A stretch of DNA of 24,287 bases from Ferruginibacter sp. (lineage in GTDB: Bacteria > Bacteroidota > Bacteroidia > Chitinophagales > Chitinophagaceae): the NCBI GenBank assembly GCA_025357775.1, contig JANXOQ010000173.1, forward strand, positions 1 to 24,287, given 5' to 3'. Made by a program: the position numbers and the translations under genes. The notes beneath the pieces are model-generated. The model searched no databases, was not told the DNA's origin, and saw nothing but the letters and a program-made list of their open reading frames with translations. This document shows, piece after piece, positions 15,797 through 24,287 of this stretch (within the stretch, counting starts at the first letter, position 1; each line of letters starts with the position of its first letter).

Positions 15797-18700
15797 TTAT
15801 TTTCCGTTTTTAAATGAAATTCTTATTCCCGTATTAATTCCTACTGGTGTAGCAGTTGCTCCTAAATCAATTGCAAATGCTCCAACACCGCCAGATGCTG
15901 GTGTGGTTCCATTTGATGCTGGGTCAGGCCCAGAATAATTTGTAATTATAAATAAGTCGGTACCAGTTACAAATATTGATGCAGAAGAAAATATTTTTAA
16001 AGTATTTAATATTTTTTTACCAAAATTGTAACTAAGTGTAACATCTCGTAATCTTAGCCAATTTACATTCTTCTCAACAAAATCTACAGCGTAAGTCCTT
16101 CCTTGGTAGTAATCATTTTGAAAGTATGGATTAATTGCAATTGTATTTTTGGTAGGTGTAGCACTGTTTTGTAACCCATCTTGTAATACTCCTGGTATTA
16201 TTCTTGGAGTTTCTCTATCCAATGTTCTTTTGCTTAATCCACTTATCACAAGTTGTTGTTCTGTACCATTTAATACATCTCCGCCTTGTTTCCAATCTAG
16301 CGTAAACGATAGTTTTAGTCCTTTGTAAGCAAAACTATTTACTATACCCATTGCAAAGTCAGGATTTCTATCCCCAATATTTACATAATTTGGGTCTACT
16401 TCTGGGTAGCCATTACTAGGATTTATTAAAATATCACCTTTATCATTTCGCAAATAATTTTGCCCGCCAATAGTAGTTGTTGGTTGGTCTCTGTATAAGC
16501 TAGCTCTGTAACCTACAAGCCAAGTATCAGAATTATAAAATTCTGGTAATGGTAATCTCGTTACTTTATTAGCCATTTTATTGAAGTTAAACGAAGTGTT
16601 CCAACTTAAATTTTTCTTTTTCAACCAATCTATACCGAGTGAAATTTCAAGCCCTCTATTGTACAAATCAGCTATGTTTGAGGTATATAAAATAAAACCA
16701 GTAGCATAACTTGGTCTTGCATTTGCAGCTATAGAATTTTTGATATCTGTGTTGTATACCGCTATATCTAATTTTACCTTATTATTAAAAAGTTTTAACT
16801 CTGTTCCTAATTCAATAGTAGTTTGTTGCTCTGGAAATAAATCGGGATTATTTGCCCCAAAGCCATAAGAATTTCCATAACCATTTGTACTACCTACAGC
16901 GTTTGTATAAACTGATTGGTTAGCATAAGGAAATGAGCGTTTACCCGTTTTTGCATAAGATGCTCTTAATCTTCCTAATGTTAAAATTTTGTTTTTTGGG
17001 ATAAACTCACTAAAAACAAAACTAGTATTAATTGAAGGATAAAAATAAGAACGCTTATCTGTAGGGAATTCTGCTAACCAGTCATTACGAGCCGCTGCTG
17101 TTAAATAGAGGAAATCTTTGTATCCTAAATTTAATTCTGCAAATGCACCAATACTTCTTTGTATTGTTAAGGTATCTCTCCCTTGCGTTCTACTATTTAA
17201 TCTTTTTAAGGTAGATGAATAGCCATCTATTCTTAAATCTTTTGCAGCCAAATTTCGTACTGCATCAAAAAGACTATCACCAAACGTTGCAAAAGTAGTG
17301 GTTGTTCTATCATCAAAAGATTGTCCAACAAGTAGCTTCACACTTAAATCTCCAAATTTCTTTTTAGCAGTTACTAAAAAATTTGAATTGTATGATTGAA
17401 ACTTACTACTATATTCTTCCATTCTGCCACCAACCGTAAAAAAGTTAGCAGACTCTCTGTCGTAAATATAGCCACCTCTTTGAGTGTAAGCATCTGTTGC
17501 TAACCTCAAGTCAAAATTTAACCAATCCGTAGCCTTGTAGGTAATATTCGTATTAAAAGTAAATCTATTAGAAATATCAAAATTTTTATTTCTCGTTACT
17601 TCAAAATATGGATTATTATCTTCTGCATTATTATCAACACCAAGATTTTTTGATATTATCCTTCTACTTCCCGAAACATTTTGCCATTTTCTAGCGTCAT
17701 CATCTAAAGGCCATCTTAACAAGCTTAAATAATAACCACCAGTACCTCTAAAAGCTTTTCTATTATATTGATTATAAAATGCAGCAGTTGTAGAGATTTC
17801 GACTTTGTTAGAAGCCTTAGTAGTTAAAGTAATACGTGCATTTATTTTTTCGTTACCAGAGTTTGGTATTACTCCCTCTTGGTTATAATATGAAAAATTT
17901 GCTCTAATACCAGTATTTCTAAAGCCTCCTTCCAATGTTAAGCTATGTTTAAAAGATTTTCCTACATTAAAAAAATTTCTTGGATTATCATAAAATTTAG
18001 TTCCAACAGCATATTTTGGTCCAAAAAATGAACGAGTAGTATTTATTGGACTGCCATTAAAACCATTATCGTATACTTTTTGTACATCATGAAACCTAGT
18101 AATTTGTTCCCATCTAAAATTATTATCATAAGAAATTTTTAGCTTTTGAGCTTTTGCTCTTTTGGTGGTTATTATAATTGCACCATTTCCAGCTTCTACT
18201 CCATAAAGTGCAGCACCCTCGGGCCCTTTTAAAACGGTTATGCTTTCAATATCTTCTGGGTTAATATCTGCTGCTCTATTTGTAAAATCATTAGTTCTGT
18301 TAGGACCATCACTCCCAAGTTTGCTTTGGCTAAATACACTATTATTTAGCGGTACACCATCTAAAATAATAAGTGCACTATTATCTCCTCCTATTGAATT
18401 AAAACCACGCAATACAATTTGTGATGATGAACCTGGCGCACCACTTGTGGAGTTAACTGTAACACCTGCAACCTTACCTGTTAATGCGTTTGCCCAATTA
18501 TCTCTTTGGGTTTCTGCTACAGCCTCACCTGTAATATTTTGTGCTGCATGCCCTAATGAGCGATTATCTTTTTTTACTCCAAAAGCAGTTACAACCACTT
18601 CGCCTAAGTCGGTTCTTTTTCTTATAAGTCTTATGTTTCGTTTTTCTGCACTTATTGTAACTTCCTGTTTTGAATAATCAACAAATGTAAAAATTAATGA

Positions 18701-18904
18701 TTGTCCCAATTCAGCTGCAATTGAGTAGAAACCCTCTTTGTTTGTTTTAGTAACTTTTTTAGTGCCCTTTACTGCAACTGTTACATTTGGTAATAAATTA
18801 TTGTCATCATCACCTGTTACTACGCCTGTTACTAATTGTCCAATACTGGTAAACGGTGCAAGAAAAGAAAGCACTACAAATAATTTCAATGCATACTTTA
18901 TCAT
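15797..18904 (-). CDS. SusC/RagA family TonB-linked outer-membrane protein
   Basis: This 1035-aa beta-barrel transporter imports its substrate across the outer membrane using TonB energy. A signal peptide covers residues 1 to about 22 (MIKYALKLFVVLSFLAPFTS). A carboxypeptidase-regulatory-like domain follows at about 23-95 (GVVTGDDDNNLLPNVTVAVK). Next is the signature LGEVVVTAFGVKK (100-112), and a plug with RGFNSIGGDNSALIILDGVP and TVLKGPEGAALYGVEAGNGA, then the barrel to the C-terminal strand INTGIRISFKNGK. The ATG ending at 18904 gives the best signal peptide; an extension to 18928 uses TTG. It is first gene of an operon with susD and two lipoproteins. A weak -7-like TACTTTG lies on the minus strand at 18932-18926. 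Confidence 0.95.
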   Translation of the reverse strand: MIKYALKLFVVLSFLAPFTSIGQLVTGVVTGDDDNNLLPNVTVAVKGTKKVTKTNKEGFYSIAAELGQSLIFTFVDYSKQEVTISAEKRNIRLIRKRTDLGEVVVTAFGVKKDNRSLGHAAQNITGEAVAETQRDNWANALTGKVAGVTVNSTSGAPGSSSQIVLRGFNSIGGDNSALIILDGVPLNNSVFSQSKLGSDGPNRTNDFTNRAADINPEDIESITVLKGPEGAALYGVEAGNGAIIITTKRAKAQKLKISYDNNFRWEQITRFHDVQKVYDNGFNGSPINTTRSFFGPKYAVGTKFYDNPRNFFNVGKSFKHSLTLEGGFRNTGIRANFSYYNQEGVIPNSGNEKINARITLTTKASNKVEISTTAAFYNQYNRKAFRGTGGYYLSLLRWPLDDDARKWQNVSGSRRIISKNLGVDNNAEDNNPYFEVTRNKNFDISNRFTFNTNITYKATDWLNFDLRLATDAYTQRGGYIYDRESANFFTVGGRMEEYSSKFQSYNSNFLVTAKKKFGDLSVKLLVGQSFDDRTTTTFATFGDSLFDAVRNLAAKDLRIDGYSSTLKRLNSRTQGRDTLTIQRSIGAFAELNLGYKDFLYLTAAARNDWLAEFPTDKRSYFYPSINTSFVFSEFIPKNKILTLGRLRASYAKTGKRSFPYANQSVYTNAVGSTNGYGNSYGFGANNPDLFPEQQTTIELGTELKLFNNKVKLDIAVYNTDIKNSIAANARPSYATGFILYTSNIADLYNRGLEISLGIDWLKKKNLSWNTSFNFNKMANKVTRLPLPEFYNSDTWLVGYRASLYRDQPTTTIGGQNYLRNDKGDILINPSNGYPEVDPNYVNIGDRNPDFAMGIVNSFAYKGLKLSFTLDWKQGGDVLNGTEQQLVISGLSKRTLDRETPRIIPGVLQDGLQNSATPTKNTIAINPYFQNDYYQGRTYAVDFVEKNVNWLRLRDVTLSYNFGKKILNTLKIFSSASIFVTGTDLFIITNYSGPDPASNGTTPASGGVGAFAIDLGATATPVGINTGIRISFKNGK

Positions 18905-19194
18905 AATTATATATTTTGGTATATACAAAGTACCACTAATTTTTAATATAAAAAAATGTTAAAAATTTTTTTTAGAAAGGGTTTGTAATTTTTGAAAAAA
19001 ATAAAATAAGTAGTGTTGTTAGTTATTAAGTTTTTAAAAATTGCAGGTTTAGTTATGTATTTTTTCATATAAATTTAAAGTTTATAAAATTATCCCCCTC
19101 ACCCTTCATTTTTACCGCTCACATAAAACCCTTCCAACCTCTTCCATGCAAAAAACTTTTACTTTAATTTCACCAAAAAATAATATTAATAAAT
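18905..19194. promoter_or_regulatory. Divergent intergenic region, susC and M1 peptidase promoters
   Basis: This 290-bp AT-rich gap separates two divergent starts. On the minus strand TACTTTG (18932-18926) is a poor -7 candidate for susC. On the plus strand TAATTTCA (19165-19172) is a near match 22 bp before the peptidase start. I see no ORF, strong hairpin or anti-sigma/sigma (HTCS or ECF) regulator gene here. Confidence 0.4.
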
Positions 19195-21384
19195 ATGAAG
19201 AAAATACTATTATTATGTATGGCAATTGCAGTAGTAATTACAATGCAAGCACAGCAACAGCTAATGATGCCAAACAATATTAAAAAGGCATTTACTAATA
19301 ATACCAGAAGTGCAGATGGGCAGCCTGGCAATAAGTATTGGCAAAATAAAGGTAAGTATACAATCAATATTTCACTTACGCCACCAAGCAAAAGAGTAGA
19401 GGGTACTGAAACAATTGTATATACCAACAACAACCCAAAACCATTAAGTAGTGTAGCTTTAAAACTTATATTGAATATACATACGCCAGGTGCTGTAAGG
19501 CAGGGTACAGTTTCTAGTGATTATCTTACAGAAGGAATTATTATAGACGAATTTAAACAAAATGAAAAGATAGCCACTATTGCAAAAGCAAATGGGCAAA
19601 CCACACAGTTTGTAAAACTTGCACAACCGCTTAAAACAGGCGATAGCATTACCCTTAAATTTAAATGGCATTACGACCTTAGTGAGCAAAGTAATAGAGA
19701 GGGCAAGCTGGATAGCACTAGTTTTTACTTGGCTTATTTTTACCCCCGCATAGCTGTTTGTGATGATGTGCATGGCTGGGATTTTATGGACTTTACAGAT
19801 GCACAAGAATTTTACAACGATTTTAATGATTATGAAGTAGGTATTACAGTTCCTAAAAATTTTATAGTGTGGGGTACGGGAGATTTGACCAACGCTGCCG
19901 CTGTATTACAAGCCTCTTTTTTAACAAAATATAATAGCAGTTTCAAAAAAGATTCAGTTGTGAAAATTGTAACTCCAAAAGATTTGCAAGCAAAAAATAT
20001 TACTACACAAAATGCTACAAATACTTGGAAGTTTAACAGCAAACATATAACCGATGTAGCCTTTTGCATAAGCGACCACTATGTGTGGGATGCCACAAGT
20101 ATTGTGGTAGATAAAAAAACGGGAAGAAGGAGTAGCTGCCAATCTGCATATATATTTGGTGCAGGCAAGTTTAGCAATCAAGCAAAAAATATACAACATT
20201 CTCTAGATTGGTATAGCAATAACTGGCCTGGTGTGCCATATCCATTTCCTAAAAGTACCATTATACAAGGCTCTGCAGATATGGAGTACCCTATGATGGC
20301 TAATGATAGCCCACAGGATGATGATGCTTTACAACGTTTTATTGCAGAGCATGAAGTGGGGCATAGTTATTTTCCTTTTTACATGGGTATAAATGAACAT
20401 AGATATGGATATATGGATGAGGGCTGGACAACGGCTTTTGAAAACTTAATAGGCATTGCAGATATAGGCAAAACAGAAGCGGATGATTTTTTTAAACAAT
20501 TTAGGGTAAATGGCTGGGCTAGTAATCCAAGCGATGAAACACAAATACCCGTTATTACGCCTGTAAATATTTTGAGCGGAGAGGCAATGGGGCACAATGA
20601 GTATGGTAAACCTGCACTTGCATACCTTGGTTTAAAAGATATGCTAGGGGATGTTGTTTTTAGAAAAGCCTTGCATGGTTTTATGGACAGGTGGAATGGT
20701 AAACACCCTATACCTTGGGATATGTTTAATAGTTTTAGTAACCTCAGTGGCAAAGACCTTGCATGGTATTGGAACAGTTGGTTTTTTACTAGTGGGTATA
20801 TGGATATTGCACTTGATAAAGTAACGCCTTCTGCAAATGAATATGCACTTGTTGTAAAAAATATTGGTGGTTTTGTAGTGCCAATAAATGCATTGGTAGA
20901 ATATGATGATGCAAGTAAGGATACCATTCATTTTACCGCAGCTATTTGGGAGAAAGACCAATTGCAAACTACCATAAACATTGGTACGAAAAAGAAAATA
21001 AAAGAACTAAAATTAGATGGAGGTATTTTTGTTGATGCTAATACAAAAAATAATAGTTGGTCTAATAAGAATGCTGTTGTAACCCCTGCACAAGAAGCTG
21101 CTAGTGCAGTAAAAATGGGAGCAATAAGTACAAATGATAAAGCATTAGATAAATATGTAGGCACTTACTCTTCTACCAAAGTACCATTAAAAATAACCTT
21201 TACAAAAGAAGCAGATAAGCTATTGGCGCAAGCTACAGGGCAAGAAAAATTTTATTTGGAGTATAAAGAAATAGATACTTACATTTTTGAAGAGGGTGGA
21301 ATTGAAGTAGTTTTTAATACAGCTAAAAATGAATTTACATTGAAACAAGGTGGTGGAAGTTATCTTTTTACAAAGGATAAATAA
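19195..21384 (+). CDS. Secreted M1 family zinc metallopeptidase
   Basis: This 729-aa aminopeptidase-N-like enzyme has a signal peptide (MKKILLLCMAIAVVITMQAQ). An N-terminal beta domain is at about 50-290, then the exopeptidase signature in the form GSADMEYPM (359-367, for GxMEN), and the zinc site His386-Glu387-x-x-His390 with Glu409 after the standard 18 residues (AEHEVGHSYF, MDEGWTTAFE). All zinc ligands are present, so activity is expected. The last 83 residues (from 647, LDKYVGTYSS, to the end) form a separate small beta domain resembling the DUF3471-type tail of Bacteroidota hydrolases. It probably trims peptides in the periplasm or outside. It is transcribed alone, divergent from susC; a role in supplying the SusCD importer is possible but unproven. 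Confidence 0.92.
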   Translation: MKKILLLCMAIAVVITMQAQQQLMMPNNIKKAFTNNTRSADGQPGNKYWQNKGKYTINISLTPPSKRVEGTETIVYTNNNPKPLSSVALKLILNIHTPGAVRQGTVSSDYLTEGIIIDEFKQNEKIATIAKANGQTTQFVKLAQPLKTGDSITLKFKWHYDLSEQSNREGKLDSTSFYLAYFYPRIAVCDDVHGWDFMDFTDAQEFYNDFNDYEVGITVPKNFIVWGTGDLTNAAAVLQASFLTKYNSSFKKDSVVKIVTPKDLQAKNITTQNATNTWKFNSKHITDVAFCISDHYVWDATSIVVDKKTGRRSSCQSAYIFGAGKFSNQAKNIQHSLDWYSNNWPGVPYPFPKSTIIQGSADMEYPMMANDSPQDDDALQRFIAEHEVGHSYFPFYMGINEHRYGYMDEGWTTAFENLIGIADIGKTEADDFFKQFRVNGWASNPSDETQIPVITPVNILSGEAMGHNEYGKPALAYLGLKDMLGDVVFRKALHGFMDRWNGKHPIPWDMFNSFSNLSGKDLAWYWNSWFFTSGYMDIALDKVTPSANEYALVVKNIGGFVVPINALVEYDDASKDTIHFTAAIWEKDQLQTTINIGTKKKIKELKLDGGIFVDANTKNNSWSNKNAVVTPAQEAASAVKMGAISTNDKALDKYVGTYSSTKVPLKITFTKEADKLLAQATGQEKFYLEYKEIDTYIFEEGGIEVVFNTAKNEFTLKQGGGSYLFTKDK

Positions 21385-21507
21385 TTGTTTATTAATCCCC
21401 GACGACTGGTTATCACCCGTTAGCAGTTTTGATAAAAATTTATAAAAATAAAAATATTGAAAGTTAAGGAACTAGTTTACGTTGGATATTTAAAATTTTC
21501 GAAAACC

Positions 21508-21534
21508 CTGACGGTGGCTTTTAAGCCCCGTCAG
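21508..21534. repeat. GC-rich hairpin, possible REP-like element
   Basis: CTGACGG (21508-21514) pairs with CCGTCAG (21528-21534), and inside it GGCT (21516-21519) pairs with AGCC (21524-21527) around TTTA, with one bulged T. A shorter relative of its left arm, AAACTCTGATGGCTC, occurs inverted at 21624-21638, so the two may bracket a small palindromic element. It may also act as the terminator of the peptidase gene, though no T run follows. Confidence 0.6.
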
Positions 21535-21560
21535 TTGTTTAAACGGAAGTCTCTATTTTG

Positions 21561-21580
21561 TTGTAAAATAAATTTTTTAC
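21561..21580. repeat. Small AT-rich inverted repeat
   Basis: TGTAAAA (21561-21567) pairs with TTTTACA (21574-21580) around a 6-nt loop. With a bulge, the flanking TTTTG and CAAAA can extend the stem. Confidence 0.4.
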
Positions 21581-21598
21581 AAAACTGCTGAATAATTG

Positions 21599-21617
21599 TT
21601 CCGACCTTTCGGAAGGT
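21599..21617. repeat. Two mutually exclusive overlapping hairpins
   Basis: TTCCGA (21599-21604) can pair with TCGGAA (21609-21614) around CCTT. Alternatively ACCTT (21604-21608) pairs with AAGGT (21613-21617) around TCGG. They share bases, so only one can form. Confidence 0.5.
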
Positions 21618-21680
21618 TAAAAAGAGCCATCAGAGTTTACGGATGTACATCTATTAAATAAAAAAAAATCCAATGCAACA

Positions 21681-21710
21681 TTGTTAAAACAAGCTTGTCA
21701 TTATAATTTG
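21681..21710 (+). promoter_or_regulatory. Candidate promoter for the DUF5916 gene
   Basis: TTG at 21681-21683 and TATAATTTG at 21702-21710 lie 18 bp apart. The downstream box has one base more between TA and TTTG than the consensus. A start near 21717 would give a leader of about 25 nt. Confidence 0.35.
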
Positions 21711-21741
21711 AATAAGCTCTCTAAAACTAAAAAACCCAAAA

Positions 21742-24243
21742 ATGAAATTGTTGCAACTTTTTTTAATGTCCTTGTATGCCAGTACCTGCATACATGCACA
21801 AACAATGACCACACGCCCACAGGTAGATGCAAAAAAAGTAGCAAAGGCAATAAAGATAGATGGTAAGTTAGATGAAGCAGCTTGGAAAGATGCTACCCTT
21901 ATAAAAGATTTAGTAGAATTTAGACCCACCCCTTTTAAACAAGAAGCTAATATAAGTAGAACTGAAACGTTTATAATGTACAACAATGAAGGTATTTATT
22001 TTGGTGGTAAATGTTATGAGCAAACAATAGATAGTATTACAAGAGAATTAGTAGGTAGAGATGGTTTTGGCAACAATGATTTTATTGGAATATCTTTTGA
22101 TACTTATAAAGACAATCAAAATGGTTTTGAATATTTTTTAACACCACTTGCAGAGCAGTTTGATGCAAAAATATCTGTAGGAAATAATAACAATGGCGGA
22201 GAAGATTTTAGCTGGAATGCAGTGTGGGAAGGCAAATGTGTAATAGAAAAAGATGGCTGGAGTTTTGAAATGTTTATACCATTTTCTGCCATACGATTTG
22301 GAAAAGCGAAAGAACAAAACTGGGGATTAAATGTTTTTAGAAGAAGGGTAAAAACTGGACAACAATACGCTTGGGCCAGTATAAACCCACTCATAAATGG
22401 TGCACTTACGCAAGAAGGTTTTTGGAATGGCATTACAGATATTAAGCCTCCTATTCGGCTTCAATTTTCACCCTACATTTCTTATTATGCAACAAGCTTT
22501 AGTAAAGTAGCCCCTGGCGAAAAAAAAGTAGTACAACAAGTAAATGGTGGTATGGATGTAAAATATGGCATCAACCAAGCCTTTACTTTAGATATGGCAT
22601 TGATACCAGATTTTGGGCAGGTTCAAACAGATAATAGGGTTTTAAATTTGAGTCCATTTGCGATTCAGTTTAATGAACAGAGACCTTTTTTTACAGAAGG
22701 TACTGAGTTGTTTGGCAAAGGAGATTTATTTTATAGCAGAAGAATAGGTAAAGAGCCATCACAAACTGGTGGGGTATATAATTATAATGAAGAAAACACC
22801 ATAAAAGACCCAAGGGAAACAAAGGTTGTAAATGCTACCAAAATAAGTGGTCGCATGCAAAACGGATTGGCTATTGGGTTTTTAAATGCAGTCACGCTGT
22901 CTCAAAATGCAGTAGTACAAAATAAAATTACAATGCAAGAAAGAGAAATTGAAACATTTCCGCTTACAAACTACAATGTACTGGTGCTAGATAAAACGCT
23001 AAAAAACAATAGCAGTATAAGTTTTGTAAATACTAGCGTAATAAGAAGTGGTAATCCTTACGATGCCAATGTATCTATGGCTTTAATAGATTTAAACGAT
23101 AAAACAAATACCTGGAATGTAGGAGGCAAAGTAGGTATAAGTTATTTACAAGGCAACGGAATATTTTTAAATGACGGCACAAGCACTAAAGAAAAAACAG
23201 GCTATACACAAAGTATTTATTTTGGCAAAACAAGTGGAAAATTTAATTTTAATGTATACAGTGATTTTACAAATGCTAAGTTTGACAAAAACGATATTGG
23301 CTATCAACAGAATAATAATTTTTTTGAAAATGGATATTATTTAAGCTACAACATTAACAAACCCAAGGGATGGTACAATAGATTAGGAGGGAATATAAAT
23401 GGTTATATAAGCATGCTTGCCACACCCATAGACCCCCTAAAGCAAGATGGACATAAGTTTCAAGAATTTTTTAATGCTATCAATTTTTTTGGGCAAACGA
23501 AAAGCCTTTGGCAATTTTATACCAATATAAATTACAGGGTAAACGAAAATGATTATTATGAGCCTAGAGAATACGGTAGAGTTTTTAAACGAGCAAGCCG
23601 TTTTAATTGGTATTTTAATATAAATAGTAATGATGCTAAAAAGTATTCTTTTGGTCCTGAGTTTGGTTTGCAAATTGGAACCCAGTTTGAAGGTACAAGA
23701 AATTATCAAATGGGTTTATACCATAAAGTAAGGCTTAATCAAAAGTTTTCTGTTGAACATAATATCAATTTTTCTATCAATAATAACCAAGCGGGCTTTG
23801 GCAAATTTTACAATAATGATATTTTGTTTACTAGGAGAAATACCAGAATTATACAAAATAGTATCACTGCAAAATATAACTTTACAAATAAAATGGGTAT
23901 TACGTTTAATGTTCGTCATTACTGGAGTGGTGTAAACCCGCAAGAAGTTTTATTGTTAAATACAGCAGGGTATCTAGATAAATTTAGTGGAACAGTAACA
24001 CCAGCTTCGTTAGCGCAAAATTATAATTCATTTGCTTTAAACATGGTGTACACATGGCAAGTAGCCAATGGCAGTTTTTTAAACATTGTATGGAAAGATG
24101 AGGCAGATGAATTTGTACGTGCAAATTATGAACAAAACTATTTTAAAAATATAGGTAGAAGTTTTGCAGTAAATAACGCAAATACTATCTCTGTTAAATT
24201 AATATATTTTTTAGATTACTTAAATTTGAGAAAAAGAAAATAA
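21742..24243 (+). CDS. DUF5916 outer-membrane protein with CBM9-like domain
   Basis: This 833-aa exported protein has a signal peptide MKLLQLFLMSLYASTCIHAQ. Next comes a carbohydrate-binding-family-9-like beta domain at about 35-230, whose start KAIKIDGKLDEAAWKDAT is typical (IDG-x-LDE-x-W). The rest is the DUF5916 region, recognisable by FAIQFNEQRPFFTEGTELF, GDLFYSRRIG and many alternating beta strands ending in INVKL-type hydrophobic strands, suggesting an outer-membrane barrel. The family is widespread in Bacteroidota and its function is not established; a role in binding or passing extracellular material is only a guess. Length and domain order look complete. It is followed 4 bp later by another start codon, so it is probably the first gene of an operon. 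Confidence 0.87.
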   Translation: MKLLQLFLMSLYASTCIHAQTMTTRPQVDAKKVAKAIKIDGKLDEAAWKDATLIKDLVEFRPTPFKQEANISRTETFIMYNNEGIYFGGKCYEQTIDSITRELVGRDGFGNNDFIGISFDTYKDNQNGFEYFLTPLAEQFDAKISVGNNNNGGEDFSWNAVWEGKCVIEKDGWSFEMFIPFSAIRFGKAKEQNWGLNVFRRRVKTGQQYAWASINPLINGALTQEGFWNGITDIKPPIRLQFSPYISYYATSFSKVAPGEKKVVQQVNGGMDVKYGINQAFTLDMALIPDFGQVQTDNRVLNLSPFAIQFNEQRPFFTEGTELFGKGDLFYSRRIGKEPSQTGGVYNYNEENTIKDPRETKVVNATKISGRMQNGLAIGFLNAVTLSQNAVVQNKITMQEREIETFPLTNYNVLVLDKTLKNNSSISFVNTSVIRSGNPYDANVSMALIDLNDKTNTWNVGGKVGISYLQGNGIFLNDGTSTKEKTGYTQSIYFGKTSGKFNFNVYSDFTNAKFDKNDIGYQQNNNFFENGYYLSYNINKPKGWYNRLGGNINGYISMLATPIDPLKQDGHKFQEFFNAINFFGQTKSLWQFYTNINYRVNENDYYEPREYGRVFKRASRFNWYFNINSNDAKKYSFGPEFGLQIGTQFEGTRNYQMGLYHKVRLNQKFSVEHNINFSINNNQAGFGKFYNNDILFTRRNTRIIQNSITAKYNFTNKMGITFNVRHYWSGVNPQEVLLLNTAGYLDKFSGTVTPASLAQNYNSFALNMVYTWQVANGSFLNIVWKDEADEFVRANYEQNYFKNIGRSFAVNNANTISVKLIYFLDYLNLRKRK

Positions 24244-24247
24244 TTGT

Positions 24248-24287
24248 ATGGAATACGAAGTACAAGGGCACACCAAAAAAATATATA
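24248..24287 (+). CDS. Start of next gene, partial
   Basis: An ATG 4 bp after the DUF5916 stop opens MEYEVQGHTKKIY with no stop before the window ends (13 full codons). The close spacing favours a real co-transcribed gene, but 13 residues do not allow identification. Confidence 0.5.
   Translation, partial: MEYEVQGHTKKIY

Larger units (their letters stand above)
21385..21741. other. Hairpin-rich 357-bp intergenic region
   Basis: No ORF is supported. The region contains three inverted repeats (21508-21534, 21561-21580, 21599-21617) and, on its right side, a candidate promoter. The first hairpin and the 21599-21617 hairpin stand out as GC-rich in AT-rich surroundings. Confidence 0.6.

Noticed and set aside
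19081..19150. C-rich pyrimidine stretch (ccccctcaccctt, cccttccaacctcttcc)
   Set aside because: The strand bias is noticeable, but there is no dyad, repeat period or ORF, so no function can be supported.
20379..20927. 182-codon minus-strand ORF inside the M1 peptidase
   Set aside because: It is long but antisense to the HEVGH zinc-site region, which is certainly coding; its sequence looks like a random Ser/Leu/Pro mixture.
1..24287. CRISPR arrays, tRNA or rRNA genes, intact transposases, phage genes
   Set aside because: No regularly spaced repeats, cloverleaf-like sequences or transposase/integrase motifs were seen on either strand by eye.

Overview
The window looks like the chromosome of a member of the Bacteroidota, most likely Chitinophagales/Chitinophagaceae. 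This is inferred from the low GC content, A-rich leaders without Shine-Dalgarno sequences, TAnnTTTG-type -7 promoter boxes, a SusC/SusD pair, DUF4397 and DUF5916 proteins, and lipoproteins with a Cys-Lys-Lys start. No rRNA, tRNA, CRISPR array, intact insertion sequence or prophage was seen.

Layout. 1-810: an unrecognised gene running off the left edge (minus strand) and a doubtful 56-codon ORF. 884-3181: a perfect 12-bp-arm palindrome and a -7 box upstream of an LptF/LptG-type permease, followed 23 bp later by a Mn-type superoxide dismutase with a Tat plus lipoprotein export signal. 3182-5789: an M20 dipeptidase with its own strong terminator, then a secreted YkuD-fold L,D-transpeptidase. 5795-7956 (minus): an anchored alpha/beta hydrolase and queA, joined by a TAATG overlap. 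8112-8840: recO. 8841-10023: a low-density stretch with a GNAT acetyltransferase, a short imperfect duplication around its stop codon, and the decayed remains of a HigA-type antitoxin with no toxin. 10024-12458: a divergent pair, an amidohydrolase/aminohydrolase (minus) and prfA (plus); four 14-bp tandem units end exactly at the prfA start codon. 12484-12523: an 18-bp-stem bidirectional terminator shared by convergent transcription units.

12537-18904 (minus) is one operon: susC, susD and two DUF4397-type lipoproteins, with gaps of 7, 20 and 9 bp. The last gene is frameshifted in an A8 run immediately after the lipoprotein cysteine. It is otherwise intact, so sequencing error, slippage or a switchable tract are all possible. 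SusC and SusD would form an outer-membrane TonB-dependent importer, with the two lipoproteins as likely surface accessory subunits; no glycan-degrading enzyme is next to them. Divergent from it are a secreted M1-type metallopeptidase (19195-21384), a hairpin-rich 357-bp gap, a large DUF5916 outer-membrane protein (21742-24243) and the first 13 codons of another gene at the right edge.

Most of the window is ordinary chromosomal gene content. The points most worth a second look are the A8 frameshift in the SusCD operon, the higA relic, the tandem repeat abutting prfA, the hairpin cluster at 21508-21640 and the palindrome upstream of the permease. I found no clear new multi-gene system.
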